Below are positions 39,316 through 48,498 of a stretch of 64,000 nucleotides of DNA, in pieces; position 1 is the stretch's first letter; every line of letters starts with the position of its first letter. The DNA is from Fertoeibacter niger (lineage in GTDB: Bacteria; Pseudomonadota; Alphaproteobacteria; Rhodobacterales; Rhodobacteraceae): NCBI RefSeq assembly GCF_009380135.2, contig NZ_WHUT02000003.1, positions 186,001 through 250,000 on the forward strand, written 5' to 3'. The position numbers and the translations under genes were made by a program. Below the pieces are notes generated by a model that saw nothing but the letters and a program-made list of their open reading frames with translations, had not been told where the DNA came from and did no database searches.

Positions 39316-40122
39316 TTACTGGCCCCAAACGTAGACGGCGGCAAACAGGAACAGCCAGACCACATCAACGAAATGCCAATACCAGGCAGCCGCCTCGAAC
39401 CCGACATGTTTTTCGGGCGTGAAATGGCCCTTCAGCGCGCGGATCAGGCAAACGGTCAGAAAGATCGTGCCGATCAGCACATGGAAACCGTGGAAGCCGG
39501 TCGCCATGAAGAAGTTCGCGCCATAGATGTTGCCCGCGAAACCAAAGGCGGCATGGCTGTATTCATAGATCTGGAACACCGTGAACACCGCGCCCAGCGC
39601 AATGGCCAGGATCAGGCCATTCACCAGATCCTTGCGGTTGTTCTCATGCACCAGGGCATGGTGCGCCCAGGTGGCCGCAGCGCCCGAACACAGCAGGATC
39701 AGCGTGTTGATCAGCGGCAGGTGCCAGGGGTCGAACGTCTCGATCCCCGCGGGCGGCCAGACGCCGTCAACGGCGGGCGACAGGCCCGTCGGGTCCATCG
39801 GGTAGATCGCATGCTTGAAAAAGCTCCAGAACCATGCGGCAAAGAACATGATTTCCGACATGATGAACATGATGAAACCATAGCGCAGGCCGATCACCAC
39901 CACCGGCGTGTGGTCGCCGACCTGGCTTTCGCGGATCACGTCCGACCACCAGGCGAACATGACATACAGCACCAGCGCCAGCCCGATCAGGCCCAGCCAG
40001 GGGCCCGACCCCTTCATCCACAGGACGGAACCGAACAGCATGACAAAGGCCCCGACCGCGCCAAGGAACGGCCAGATCGACGGCGGCAGAATGTGGTAAT
40101 CGTGGTTCTTGGCATGGGCCAT
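39316..40122 (-). CDS. ctaE: Cytochrome c oxidase subunit III
   Basis: 268 residues with seven predicted membrane helices. [16 protein letters not shown] at the start and [13 protein letters not shown]-type text near the C terminus are typical of subunit III of aa3 (heme-copper) oxidases. It stabilises subunit I and the proton uptake path. It lies in the cta run between ctaG and surf1. Confidence 0.96.
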   Translation of the reverse strand: MAHAKNHDYHILPPSIWPFLGAVGAFVMLFGSVLWMKGSGPWLGLIGLALVLYVMFAWWSDVIRESQVGDHTPVVVIGLRYGFIMFIMSEIMFFAAWFWSFFKHAIYPMDPTGLSPAVDGVWPPAGIETFDPWHLPLINTLILLCSGAAATWAHHALVHENNRKDLVNGLILAIALGAVFTVFQIYEYSHAAFGFAGNIYGANFFMATGFHGFHVLIGTIFLTVCLIRALKGHFTPEKHVGFEAAAWYWHFVDVVWLFLFAAVYVWGQ

Positions 40123-40170
40123 GGTGCGGTTCCTATGGTCTGCAACGGCCCTTGCGGGCCGGGTGTGGCA

Positions 40171-40758
40171 TCAGTTTACGTCAGCCGTGGTGGCAGGGGC
40201 AAGGGCCGCCTGTTCCTCGGGCAGATCGGTGACGTGGAAAGTGTAGGACAGGGTGATGTGCTTGACGAACTTGCCCTCGCGGTCGGTCACGATGCCCGGA
40301 TCGACATAGAATGTCACCGGCATCAGCACCCGCTCGCCGGGTTGCAGCACCTGCATCTCAAAGCAGAAACAGTCGATCTTGGTGAAATAGCCGCCCGCCT
40401 GGTCGGGGCTGACATTGTAGCTGGCGGTGCCCGCCACCACCCGGTCGGTGGGGTTGTAGGCCTCGTAGAACGCCAGCCCGGTTTCACCGATGCGGATCGT
40501 CATCTCACGCTGCTGGGGCACGAAATCCCACGGCATGCCCGCCTCTTTCGACGCATCGAACCGCACGGTCATCGTCTGATCCAGGATCACGTCCGAGGCC
40601 TGCTCGGCCACGCCCGTCGTGCCGCCATAGCCCGTGACCCGGCAGAACCAGTCGTAGAACGGCACGGCGGCAAATGACAACGACAGCATCAGCGCTGCCA
40701 CCCCGGCCAGTTGCGCGGCAGTTTTCTGTGGCCCGGTCAGGTTTCCGAACACCTTCAT
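40171..40758 (-). CDS. ctaG: Cytochrome c oxidase assembly factor CtaG (Cox11 family)
   Basis: 195 residues. One N-terminal membrane helix, then a periplasmic Ig-like domain with the copper-binding FCFEMQVLQPGE motif (CFCFE with vicinal cysteines), as in Cox11. It delivers copper to the CuB site of subunit I. It overlaps coxF by 4 bp (ATGA). Confidence 0.95.
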   Translation of the reverse strand: MKVFGNLTGPQKTAAQLAGVAALMLSLSFAAVPFYDWFCRVTGYGGTTGVAEQASDVILDQTMTVRFDASKEAGMPWDFVPQQREMTIRIGETGLAFYEAYNPTDRVVAGTASYNVSPDQAGGYFTKIDCFCFEMQVLQPGERVLMPVTFYVDPGIVTDREGKFVKHITLSYTFHVTDLPEEQAALAPATTADVN

Positions 40759-40958
40759 TCCGACACCCCTTCTTCGGCTTCGACGGGCACCAGTTCGGGG
40801 CGCACCACATGGTCAAAGCCCTGCACCTGCCCCACCTGCGTCACTTTCACCACCGTCAGGCCGAACACCAGAAAGACAAAGGCCACCAGCACCAGACCCA
40901 GGCCCAGATTGCGGCCAAAGCGGCGCTTGTAGATCTCGTGCTCCGGTTTGAACGCCAT
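40755..40958 (-). CDS. Small membrane protein CoxF-like
   Basis: 67 residues. It has a charged N terminus (MAFKPEHEIYKRRFGRN) and one membrane helix (LGLGLVLVAFVFLVFGLTVV). It corresponds to the short CoxF-type gene found between ctaB and ctaG in Rhodobacteraceae. Its role in oxidase assembly is inferred from position. ATG at 40958 overlaps the ctaB stop (TGATG); a GTG one codon upstream is an alternative. Confidence 0.85.
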   Translation of the reverse strand: MAFKPEHEIYKRRFGRNLGLGLVLVAFVFLVFGLTVVKVTQVGQVQGFDHVVRPELVPVEAEEGVSE

Positions 40959-41890
40959 CACCAGCCCCCCAGCCCGTAAGAGGCCAGCACAGCCTGCCCC
41001 AGAAACGCACCGAAATGCAGGAAAAGGTAATACAGCGAGAAGCGGAACACCTTCTTTTCCACGGCATAGCCATCGGCCTCGGCCACAGCCTCATCGCGTC
41101 GCCAGATGCGGATCGCACCGGCCAGGAACATCAGGTTCAGCACTACGGCGACTGCGGTGTAGAACACGCCCCCGATCGCGGTGAAACCCGCACCCACGGC
41201 CACCGGCATCAAGAGGATGGTGTAAATCAGGATATGCGCCCGTGTCGCCTTGCGGCCATGCGTCACCGTCAGCATCGGCACACCGGCCTTGTGGTAATCT
41301 TCCTTCATGAACAGCGCCAGCGCCCAGAAATGCGGCGGGGTCCACATGAAGATGATGGCGAACATCAGCACCGATTCCACCGACACGCCGCCCGTCGCCA
41401 CGGCCCAGCCGATCATCGGCGGAAAGGCCCCGGCCGCGCCACCGATGACGATGTTCTGCGGCGTAAGCCGTTTCAGCCACATCGAATAGACCACCGCATA
41501 GAAAAAGATCGTGAAGGCCAGAAGCCCCGCCGCGAACAGGTTGGTCGCCAGCGCCAGCATCACCACCGAAATGCCCGACAGCGCCAGACCGAAACCCAAG
41601 GCCTCGCCCGGCGAAACCTTGCCCGCAGGCACAGGCCGGTTGCGGGTGCGGCGCATCACGGCGTCAATGTCGGCATCCCACCACATGTTCAGCGCCCCCG
41701 AGGCCCCTGCCCCCAACGCGATGAACAGGATCGCCGCCATGCCCACGAACGGATGCACGCCCACAGGCGCCACCAGCAGCCCGACCAGCGCGGTGAACAC
41801 CACCAGCGACATGACGCGCGGTTTCAGCAGCGCGACGTAATCGCCGAATCCGGCGTCGCCCGTCGGCGCGTAAACGTGGGTGTCGGTCAT
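40958..41890 (-). CDS. ctaB: Protoheme IX farnesyltransferase (heme O synthase)
   Basis: 310 residues, about nine membrane helices. The UbiA-type prenyltransferase motif is visible as ALNMWWDADIDAVMRRTRNR, and LLKPRVMSLVVF opens the family. It adds farnesyl to heme B, giving heme O, the precursor of heme A for the aa3 oxidase. The ATG at 41890 has GGAGTGA upstream. It follows ctaC by 106 bp and overlaps coxF. Confidence 0.95.
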   Translation of the reverse strand: MTDTHVYAPTGDAGFGDYVALLKPRVMSLVVFTALVGLLVAPVGVHPFVGMAAILFIALGAGASGALNMWWDADIDAVMRRTRNRPVPAGKVSPGEALGFGLALSGISVVMLALATNLFAAGLLAFTIFFYAVVYSMWLKRLTPQNIVIGGAAGAFPPMIGWAVATGGVSVESVLMFAIIFMWTPPHFWALALFMKEDYHKAGVPMLTVTHGRKATRAHILIYTILLMPVAVGAGFTAIGGVFYTAVAVVLNLMFLAGAIRIWRRDEAVAEADGYAVEKKVFRFSLYYLFLHFGAFLGQAVLASYGLGGW

Positions 41891-41996
41891 GTCATCACTC
41901 CGGGATCCGGGCTCCGCCTCTGGCGGTGGCTTGGCAGGCGGCGGGCGGCCATGGGGTGCATGGCCGCCCGCACCATTCCTAGGCATTGGGTGTCGG

Positions 41997-42860
41997 TCAG
42001 TCAGCCGAGGCCAGTTCCACCGGCGTGGCAATCGACGACAGTTCGACATTGCCTTCCTTCGCGGCGGCCAGCCATGCGGCGTAAACCTCTTCCGACACAA
42101 CTTTCACGGTGATCGGCATGTAGGCATGGTCCTTGCCGCACAGTTCCGAACACTGGCCGAAATAGATGCCCTCGCGCTCAGCCTTGAACCACAATTCGGC
42201 CAGACGCCCCGGCACACCATCCTGCTTCACGCCAAAGGCCGGGATCGTCCAGCTGTGGATCACGTCGGCGCCTGTCACCTGCACCACGACGGTCTTGTTC
42301 ACCGGCACCACCATGGCGGTGTCGGTGGCCAGCAGGTAATCGCTGTCGGCATAGCCATAGGCGGCCAGTTCCTCGCGCGGCAGCATGAAGCTGTCAAAGG
42401 CCACGCCCTCATCGACATATTCATAGCCCCAGTACCACTGGAAACCCGTGGTCTTGATGGTGATGTCGGCGGTGGGAATTTCTTGCTGCTTGAACAGCAC
42501 GGGCAGCGAGAACGCACCGATGAACACCAGAATGACGATCGGAACCACCGTCCATGCCACTTCCAGCGGGCTGTTGTGGGTGAAGGTGGCCGGTGTTGCG
42601 TTGCGCTTGCGGTTGTAGCGGATGATCACCCATGCCAGCAGACCGGTCACGAACAACGTGATCACGGTGATCAGGATCAGCAGCATGTGATCCAGCGCCT
42701 GCAAATCACGGGCCAGTTCGGTGGCGGCCGGCTGAAAACCCATCAGCCCGTCCACCGGGCGGCCGACCACCGGCAGGCTTTCCTGCGCCATGGCGGCACC
42801 GGCGGCCAACAGGGCCCCCAGCGTGGCGGTGGAACCGAAGAAAGAGGTCAAAGCGCGCAT
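41997..42860 (-). CDS. ctaC: Cytochrome c oxidase subunit II
   Basis: 287 residues. A signal peptide ([12 protein letters not shown]), two membrane helices (about 60-85 and 105-125), then a periplasmic cupredoxin domain with the CuA-site block [13 protein letters not shown] and the aromatic VDEGVAFDS-preceding FQWYWGYEY. It receives electrons from cytochrome c and passes them to heme a. It heads the cta run. Subunit I (ctaD) is not in the window, which is common for Rhodobacteraceae. Confidence 0.96.
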   Translation of the reverse strand: MRALTSFFGSTATLGALLAAGAAMAQESLPVVGRPVDGLMGFQPAATELARDLQALDHMLLILITVITLFVTGLLAWVIIRYNRKRNATPATFTHNSPLEVAWTVVPIVILVFIGAFSLPVLFKQQEIPTADITIKTTGFQWYWGYEYVDEGVAFDSFMLPREELAAYGYADSDYLLATDTAMVVPVNKTVVVQVTGADVIHSWTIPAFGVKQDGVPGRLAELWFKAEREGIYFGQCSELCGKDHAYMPITVKVVSEEVYAAWLAAAKEGNVELSSIATPVELASAD

Positions 42861-43042
42861 GTTTTTATCCCGTCCGAGGGCGCAGACTTGCCGCGCCTTG
42901 CCCGACTGCCCGGCGTTGGGGCAGAATCCCGTTGTTTCTGACCCCTCTGAAACCATATTAGAGCCTGATCGACAAGCAAAACAGTTGCGGCAAATCGCGC
43001 CGCCCCTCGTCACACAGCCCGACACCGCAGCAAGGATACCCG
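42861..43042. promoter_or_regulatory. Divergent control region ctaC / tldD
   Basis: 182 bp between divergent genes. The minus strand has an AT-rich TAATATGG block with no well-spaced -35 box, so the ctaC promoter is only suggested here. tldD has AAGGA before its ATG. Confidence 0.35.
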
Positions 43043-44464
43043 ATGACCGACGCGCCCTTCCGCCCCTTCGACACGCAGCTTGACGAAGGCGCGGCCCTGA
43101 CGATCCTGCGCGCAGCCACGGCAGGGGCCGATGACGGCGAGCTGTTTCTGGAACGCCGCCGGTCCGAGGCGCTGGTTCTGGATGACGGCCGGGTGAAAAC
43201 CGCCAGCTATGACGCCTCCGAAGGGTTCGGCCTGCGCGCCGTGCGGGGCGAGGTGGCGGGCTATGCCCATACCACCACCATTTCCGAAACCGCGCTGAAA
43301 CGCGCCGCCGAAACGGCGCGGCTGGCGGTGGGCGATGGTGGCGGCACACTGGCGGATGCGCCGAAGGGCACCAATGCCCGGCTCTACACCGATGCCGACC
43401 CGATGGCCGACGCCACTTTCGCGGTCAAGATCGACCTTCTGCGCGAGATCGACGCCTTCACCCGCGCGCTGGATCCGCGCATCATCCAGGTCTCGGCCAC
43501 GATCAGCGCCAGCTATCAGGAGGTGGAGATTTTGCGCCCCGAAGGCTTGCGCCTGTCCGATATCCGCCCGATGGCACGCATCAACATATCTGTCATCGTC
43601 GAACAGAACGGGCGGCGCGAATCCGGCGGCATGGGCGGCGGCGGGCGTCATGGGCTGGCCCCGCTGATGCAGCCCGCGCATTGGCAGGCCGTGGCGCGTG
43701 AGGCATTGCGCATCGCGCTGGTCAATCTTGAGGCCGTTCCTGCCCCCGCAGGCACGATGGATGTGGTGCTGGGGCCGGGCTGGCCCGGTATATTGCTGCA
43801 CGAGGCCATCGGCCACGGGCTGGAGGGCGATTTCAACCGCAAGCAGACCTCGGCCTTTGCCGGTCTGCTGGGCCAGCGTATCGCGGCACCCGGGGTCACG
43901 GTGCTGGATGACGGCACCCTGCCCGACCGGCGCGGCTCGATTTCGGTGGATGACGAGGGCACGCCTTCGGCCCGCAATGTGCTGATCGACGACGGCATTC
44001 TCGTGGGCTACATGCAGGACCGCCAGAATGCGCGCCTGATGGGTGTGGCGCCCACCGGCAACGGGCGGCGCGAAAGTTTCGCCCATATCCCGATGCCGCG
44101 CATGACAAACACCTACATGATGGGCGGGAATGACGACCCGGCAGGCATTCTGGCCTCGCTGAAGGACGGCATCTATGCCGTGGGCTTCGGCGGCGGGCAG
44201 GTGGATATCACCAACGGCAAGTTCGTGTTCAGTTGCACCGAGGCTTACCGGGTGCAGAACGGCAACATCGGCGCCCCGGTCAAGGGTGCCACCCTGATCG
44301 GCGACGGCGCCACCGCGCTGAAGCATATCCGCGCCACCGGCAATGACATGGCACTTGACCCGGGCATCGGCAATTGCGGCAAGGCCGGGCAATGGGTGCC
44401 GGTGGGGGTGGGCCAGCCCACGCTGCTGATCGGCGGGCTTACAGTGGGCGGATCGGCGGCATGA
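43043..44464 (+). CDS. tldD: Metalloprotease TldD
   Basis: 473 residues of the TldD/PmbA family. The zinc-binding [12 protein letters not shown] (HExxxH form) is present, plus the C-terminal glycine-rich segments and a Cys near the end of the active region ([15 protein letters not shown]). TldD with TldE removes leader peptides and unfolded tails, for example in ribosomal peptide maturation. TldE is not in the window. The stop overlaps the next gene (ATGA). Confidence 0.95.
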   Translation: MTDAPFRPFDTQLDEGAALTILRAATAGADDGELFLERRRSEALVLDDGRVKTASYDASEGFGLRAVRGEVAGYAHTTTISETALKRAAETARLAVGDGGGTLADAPKGTNARLYTDADPMADATFAVKIDLLREIDAFTRALDPRIIQVSATISASYQEVEILRPEGLRLSDIRPMARINISVIVEQNGRRESGGMGGGGRHGLAPLMQPAHWQAVAREALRIALVNLEAVPAPAGTMDVVLGPGWPGILLHEAIGHGLEGDFNRKQTSAFAGLLGQRIAAPGVTVLDDGTLPDRRGSISVDDEGTPSARNVLIDDGILVGYMQDRQNARLMGVAPTGNGRRESFAHIPMPRMTNTYMMGGNDDPAGILASLKDGIYAVGFGGGQVDITNGKFVFSCTEAYRVQNGNIGAPVKGATLIGDGATALKHIRATGNDMALDPGIGNCGKAGQWVPVGVGQPTLLIGGLTVGGSAA

Positions 44465-44886
44465 GGCACCTGCGCTCGGTCCCCGGCGGTCTGGCGCTGG
44501 TGGGCTGGCCGCCGCTGCTTGCCGCCACCGGCATCCTTTGGCTGGCCCCTGCACCGCTGGGCGCTGCGGGACTGGCCCTTGCCCGTCTGTTGCCAGACGG
44601 CGGAGGCACGTTTGTGCTGCTTGTCGTTGGAACCGCACTGGCGCTGTCACCGGCGTTTTCCTGGATCGGCTGGCTGATCGCGCTGCCGGTCGTGGCGGCT
44701 CTGCTGCACCGCGGCTGGTTTGGCTGGCTGCCCGCCGCCGCTACCGGGGCTACGGCTGGCATGATCGCCGCCAAGGTCGTCGGATCCGACGTCGCGGCCG
44801 GTTTCGGCCTTGTCATGCTGATCCTGCTGCGCGGGGTTCTGGGCCTTGTCCGCCCCGCGGCCTTTGCCCTTCCCCGCGCCTTCTGA
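44461..44886 (+). CDS. Small integral membrane protein, unknown function
   Basis: 141 residues with about four hydrophobic helices (LALVGWPPLLAATGILWL, then TFVLLVVGTALALSPAFSW and two more). No motif is recognised. The ATG overlaps the tldD stop, so it may help TldD at the membrane; this is a guess. It ends just before repeat copy E. Confidence 0.75.
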   Translation: MRHLRSVPGGLALVGWPPLLAATGILWLAPAPLGAAGLALARLLPDGGGTFVLLVVGTALALSPAFSWIGWLIALPVVAALLHRGWFGWLPAAATGATAGMIAAKVVGSDVAAGFGLVMLILLRGVLGLVRPAAFALPRAF

Positions 44887-44906
44887 GCAAGCCTGCGCCT
44901 TTCGCG

Positions 44907-44991
44907 CATTTCCTGTTCAGAAATATCCTCGGGGGTGAGGCGCGAAGCGACGAGGGGGCCCGAGGGCCCCCTGAATTTTCGCAGAAAATTC
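44907..44991. repeat. Dispersed intergenic repeat, copy E, with rpoH terminator hairpins
   Basis: Starts with CATTTCCTGTTCAGAAATATCC-type family text, then GGGGGCCC/GGGCCCCC (44954-44971), then GAATTTTC-GCA-GAAAATTC (44973-44991), which lies directly after the rpoH stop on the minus strand. It sits between convergent genes. The last hairpin resembles the inner stem of the apt cruciform (CAAGAATTTT/AAAATTCTTG). Confidence 0.75.
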
Positions 44992-44995
44992 GCCC

Positions 44996-45892
44996 CTACG
45001 CCGGGATGACCATGCCCTTGCCGCGCGCCAGTTCGCGCATCCGGGTTTGCAGCTTTTCAAACGCCCTGACCTCGATCTGGCGAATGCGCTCGCGGCTGAC
45101 GCCATAGCTTTCCGACAGGTCTTCCAGCGTCACCGGCGTGTCGGCCAGACGGCGCTGCACCAGAATGTCCTTTTCGCGGTCGTTCAGCGCACCCATCGCC
45201 TGCATCAGCAGTTCGCGCCGGGCGTCCATCTCGTCCTTTTCGGCATAATCGGCGGCCTGATCGCTGTCCTCGTCCTCCAGCCAGTCCTGCCACTGGGTCG
45301 ATCCGTCACCATCCGAGCCGATCTGCGCGTTCAGTGACGCATCGCCGCCCGACAGCCGGCGGTTCATGTCGATCACATCGGCCTCGGTCACGTTCAGGTC
45401 GGTGGCGATGCGTGCCACGTTTTCGGGCCGCAGATCGCCCTCTTCCAGCGCGCCGACCTTGGCCTTGGCCTTGCGCAGGTTGAAGAACAGTTTTTTCTGT
45501 GCGCTGGTGGTGCCCAGCTTCACAAGGCTCCAGGACCGCAGGATATATTCCTGAATGCTGGCCCTGATCCACCACATCGCATAGGTCGCCAGACGAAAGC
45601 CCTTTTCCGGGTCAAAGCGTTTCACCGCCTGCATCAGGCCCACATTCGCCTCGGAAATCACCTCGGCCTGCGGCAGGCCGTAGCCGCGATAGCCCATGGC
45701 GATTTTCGCCGCCAGCCGCAGGTGCGACGTGACCATGCGGTGCGCGGCCTGCGTGTCCTGATGGTCCACCCAGCGCTTGGCCAGCATGTATTCCTCTTCC
45801 GGTTCCAGCAGCGGAAACTTGCGGATTTCCTGCATGTAACGGTTCAGGCCCTGTTCCGGGCTGGGCGCGGGAAGATTGGTATAGGTGCTCAT
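44996..45892 (-). CDS. rpoH: RNA polymerase sigma-32 (heat-shock) factor
   Basis: 298 residues. Regions 1.2 to 4.2 are in order: the LLEPEEEYMLAKRW start, region 2 with GFRLATYAMWWIRASIQEYI, the RpoH-box-like QKKLFFNLRKAK, and a region 4 helix-turn-helix (TLEDLSESYGVSRERIRQIE). It directs heat-shock and protein-quality genes. Alphaproteobacteria often carry two RpoH proteins; which one this is cannot be told. It is a single-gene unit with a palindrome TTCACGTGAA (46045-46054) in its upstream region. Confidence 0.95.
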   Translation of the reverse strand: MSTYTNLPAPSPEQGLNRYMQEIRKFPLLEPEEEYMLAKRWVDHQDTQAAHRMVTSHLRLAAKIAMGYRGYGLPQAEVISEANVGLMQAVKRFDPEKGFRLATYAMWWIRASIQEYILRSWSLVKLGTTSAQKKLFFNLRKAKAKVGALEEGDLRPENVARIATDLNVTEADVIDMNRRLSGGDASLNAQIGSDGDGSTQWQDWLEDEDSDQAADYAEKDEMDARRELLMQAMGALNDREKDILVQRRLADTPVTLEDLSESYGVSRERIRQIEVRAFEKLQTRMRELARGKGMVIPA

Positions 45893-46044
45893 GCGTGACC
45901 CCCTTTTGCGGCCCCTGCCCCGGCGGATTCCGGCGACAGCGGCCTGTTGTTCTGTTCGGTGACGGGCGCAGTTCAGGCGCTAACATCACAGGATTAACGT
46001 CAGATGAACATGATACCGTCGCTCTGCCACGAATGTTGCGTCGC

Positions 46045-46054
46045 TTCACGTGAA
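46045..46054. promoter_or_regulatory. Palindrome upstream of rpoH
   Basis: TTCACGTGAA is a perfect 10-bp dyad 153 bp upstream of the rpoH start. It could be an operator. No matching promoter boxes are clear in the 228-bp gap. Confidence 0.3.
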
Positions 46055-46120
46055 TGTCACCCGGCGACATCTTGCATCGGGCGGCTGAACCGCCACCTGC
46101 CGCCCGGTTTGCATATGACA

Positions 46121-47182
46121 TCATCGCTTCAGGGGCTGGCCCGCGCGCAGGATGTCCAGCAATTGCTGCATGTCGGCGGGCAGCGGCGCCTCGAACAGCA
46201 GGTCTTCGCCCGTCACCGGATGCTCAAAGCCCAATGACGCCGCATGCAGCGCCTGCCGGGGAAAGGCCAGCGCCGCCTCGGCCGCCGCCAGCCCGGCCGC
46301 CGCAGCCGCCACCTTGCGCTTGCCGCCATAGGTCTGGTCGCCGATCAGCCCGTGGCCCGCATGGGCCATATGCACCCGGATCTGATGGGTGCGCCCGGTT
46401 TCCAGCCAGCATTCCACCAGCGCCGCCACCGGGGGCGTGCCGAAATCCTCAAGTATCCGCACCCGCGTCACCGCGTGCCGCCCGCCGTGAAACAGCACCG
46501 CCTGCCGCTGCCGGTCGGTCTTGTGGCGGGCAAGCTGGGTGGCGATCTTCACGATGCCGCCCGTCTCGAATGTCACGCCCTTGGTGCCGCGCAGGCGCGG
46601 GTCGGCGGCATCGGGGCGGCCATGCACCAGCGCCAGATAATGCCGCGTCACGGTATGCGCCTCGAACTGCGCGGCCAGCCCGTGATGCGCCCGGTCGGAT
46701 TTCGCCACCACCAACAGGCCCGACGTGTCCTTGTCGATGCGGTGAACGATGCCGGGGCGCTTTTCGCCGCCCACACCCGACAGCGTGTCACCGCAGTGGT
46801 GCAGCAGCGCGTTCACCAATGTGCCCGAGTAGGAACCGGGTGCCGGATGCACCACCATGCCCACCGGCTTGTCGATCACGATCAGGTCGTCATCCTCCCA
46901 CACCACCGACAGCGGAATGTCCTCGGCAAGGGTTTCCACCTCCACCGCCTCGCCCAGCGTGATGGCATAGACCTGCCCCTCGGCCACCTTGGCCTTGGGG
47001 TCTGTCACCGCCACGCCGTCAAGGCTGACGTCGCCATCGGCGATCATCCGCATCAGGCGCGACCGTGACAGCGCCGCTTCTTCTGGCACCCCGCGCGCAA
47101 GCGCCTTATCAAGGCGGTCGGCGGGGTCGTCCCCGATGGTCACAAACAGCACGCCCGTATCCGGGTCAGGAAGGATCGCCAT
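46121..47182 (-). CDS. rluD: RluA-family ribosomal pseudouridine synthase (RluD-like)
   Basis: 353 residues. An N-terminal S4 domain (LSRSRLMRMIADGDVSLDGV) and the catalytic core GIVHRIDKDTSGLLVVAK (Asp nucleophile). RluD modifies the helix 69 loop of 23S rRNA. Its ATG shares the palindrome CCATGG with the divergent gene at 47181, so the two coding regions overlap by two bases, head to head. Confidence 0.93.
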   Translation of the reverse strand: MAILPDPDTGVLFVTIGDDPADRLDKALARGVPEEAALSRSRLMRMIADGDVSLDGVAVTDPKAKVAEGQVYAITLGEAVEVETLAEDIPLSVVWEDDDLIVIDKPVGMVVHPAPGSYSGTLVNALLHHCGDTLSGVGGEKRPGIVHRIDKDTSGLLVVAKSDRAHHGLAAQFEAHTVTRHYLALVHGRPDAADPRLRGTKGVTFETGGIVKIATQLARHKTDRQRQAVLFHGGRHAVTRVRILEDFGTPPVAALVECWLETGRTHQIRVHMAHAGHGLIGDQTYGGKRKVAAAAAGLAAAEAALAFPRQALHAASLGFEHPVTGEDLLFEAPLPADMQQLLDILRAGQPLKR

Positions 47183-47516
47183 GGCACAGGCTCCGGCAGA
47201 CGACGGGCTTCCGCCCAGCGTGAGGTTGCTGAAATGGCTGGTCATCATTCTGACCGCCGTGATGATTGTGGGTCTCATAATCATCGTTGCGGTGATTGTC
47301 ATCCGCTTGCCGCAATCGGCCGGTCCCGCTGCCGGGCCGTCCGCCAGCCTTGCCCTGCCCGAGAAGCTGGCGCTGCCGGCAGGCACCAGCCCCGCCGCCG
47401 TCACATTCGGGCAGGGCTGGGTGGCCATCGTCACCACCGATGAACGGATACTGGTGTTTGACAGCAGCACCGGCGCATTGCGGCAGGAAGTGGCCATCGC
47501 GCCGGGCGCCGAGTGA
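47181..47516 (+). CDS. Small membrane protein DUF6476-like
   Basis: 111 residues with one long N-terminal membrane helix (LLKWLVIILTAVMIVGLIII...) and a strand-rich periplasmic tail (WVAIVTTDERILVFDSSTG). It resembles a short Rhodobacteraceae family often placed next to a pseudouridine synthase. AAGGA precedes the ATG. Start codons with rluD share CCATGG. Confidence 0.85.
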   Translation: MAQAPADDGLPPSVRLLKWLVIILTAVMIVGLIIIVAVIVIRLPQSAGPAAGPSASLALPEKLALPAGTSPAAVTFGQGWVAIVTTDERILVFDSSTGALRQEVAIAPGAE

Positions 47517-47529
47517 CCTTCGGCAGAAC

Positions 47530-47555
47530 GCAGCACCGATCTTGCGGGGTGCTGC
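47530..47555 (+). terminator. Hairpin after the small membrane protein
   Basis: GCAGCACC and GGTGCTGC form an 8-bp perfect stem 13 bases after the stop. It has no T run, so it is only a possible terminator. Confidence 0.4.
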
Positions 47556-47589
47556 GCTGGCCGCGCGCCGGTGGCGCAACCCGGAAAAA

Positions 47590-47946
47590 ACGGCACCCGC
47601 CCCTGCGCCACCGGGCGTATCTGGCGGCTGTCCTTGGGTCCGAGGGCAGCCTTCCCCCGCCCCCCGCCGTCATCTGGCACATGGGCAACTGTGTGAAGGC
47701 GCAGACCGCGGGGCTGGTGGCCAGTGCGATGCTGCACCGCGCCACGGTGCGCGCCATCCCCTTGCCGATGGGCCAGGCGAGGCCTCGGCCCTGTGTCTGC
47801 TGGCAGACGGCGGCCCGGCGCTCACCCTTTCAATCGCGCGGGCGTTGGCGAAGCAGATGGGCAGCGATCGGGTTCCACTGGCGTTGCCACCAGGCCCGCC
47901 CGGCAAGCGGCTTGTGCTGGCGCAGCCTTTGGTCAAGACTGATGTG
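47590..47946 (+). pseudogene. Decayed histidine-kinase ATPase domain
   Basis: Pieces of a HATPase (histidine kinase) domain are split between frames. One frame has RHRAYLAAVLGSEG and then VIWHMGNCVKAQTAGLV, like the N box (GNAVKFT). Another frame later has GPALTLSIARALAKQMGSD and GPPGKRLVLAQPL, like the G2 box and the last strand (GLGLSIAR...MGG). No single frame covers the domain, no sensor or dimerisation domain precedes it, and the G1 box is not found. Together with the following receiver it looks like the remnant of a hybrid sensor kinase. Confidence 0.6.
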
Positions 47947-48402
47947 ATGCCTGATACGCAGCGCCCCTTTGCCCCTCACGCGACGCCCGCCCACGGCCCG
48001 GGCCTGCTGGCGGGGCGACGGATTCTCGTGGTTGATGACATTGCCACCAACCGCATGGTGGCCAGCGCCTATCTGGGCCTTCTGGGCGCGCAAAGCGTCG
48101 AGGCGGCCAGCGGCACCCGCGCGCTGGAACTGGCCAGCGATGCGGCGCTGGATCTGGTGCTGCTGGACATGAACATGCCCGGCATGGACGGGCTGGAAAC
48201 CTTTCGCCGCCTGCGCGCGATGGAGGGGGCCGCAGCGGCGCTGCCCGTGGTGGCGATGACGGCCGATGCCATGCCCGAACACCGCCGCGCCTGTCTGGAC
48301 GCGGGAATGGATGGCTATGTGTCAAAGCCGATGTCGCCCGACGGTCTGGCCAGGGAATTGCTGCGCGTGCTGCCGGCGCGGCCCGGTCGGGCGCCGGGCT
48401 GA
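47947..48402 (+). CDS. Receiver domain, remnant of a hybrid kinase or free response regulator
   Basis: 151 residues from an ATG at 47947. The receiver fold is complete: acidic pair in ILVVDDIA, phospho-acceptor Asp in LVLLDMNMPGMDG, Thr in VVAMTADAMPEH and Lys in YVSKPMSPDG. It has no output domain. Codon use looks normal, so it may still be made as a stand-alone phosphate acceptor, or it may simply be the intact tail of the decayed kinase. Confidence 0.65.
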   Translation: MPDTQRPFAPHATPAHGPGLLAGRRILVVDDIATNRMVASAYLGLLGAQSVEAASGTRALELASDAALDLVLLDMNMPGMDGLETFRRLRAMEGAAAALPVVAMTADAMPEHRRACLDAGMDGYVSKPMSPDGLARELLRVLPARPGRAPG

Positions 48403-48498
48403 TCCTGTCGCGGGGTCGGTTTCGAACCCTTAGGCGGCGAATCCGGGTGGAAAGCCCCGCCACCCCGCCGCAGCATGTGGCAAAAGGGGGCCACAGCA

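Noticed and set aside
46054-46962. 302-codon plus-strand frame over rluD
   Set aside because: Pro/Ala/Arg-rich antisense of rluD, no start signal.
48419-48450. tRNA-like T-arm sequence (GGTTTCGAACCC)
   Set aside because: No acceptor, D-arm or anticodon arm can be built around it.
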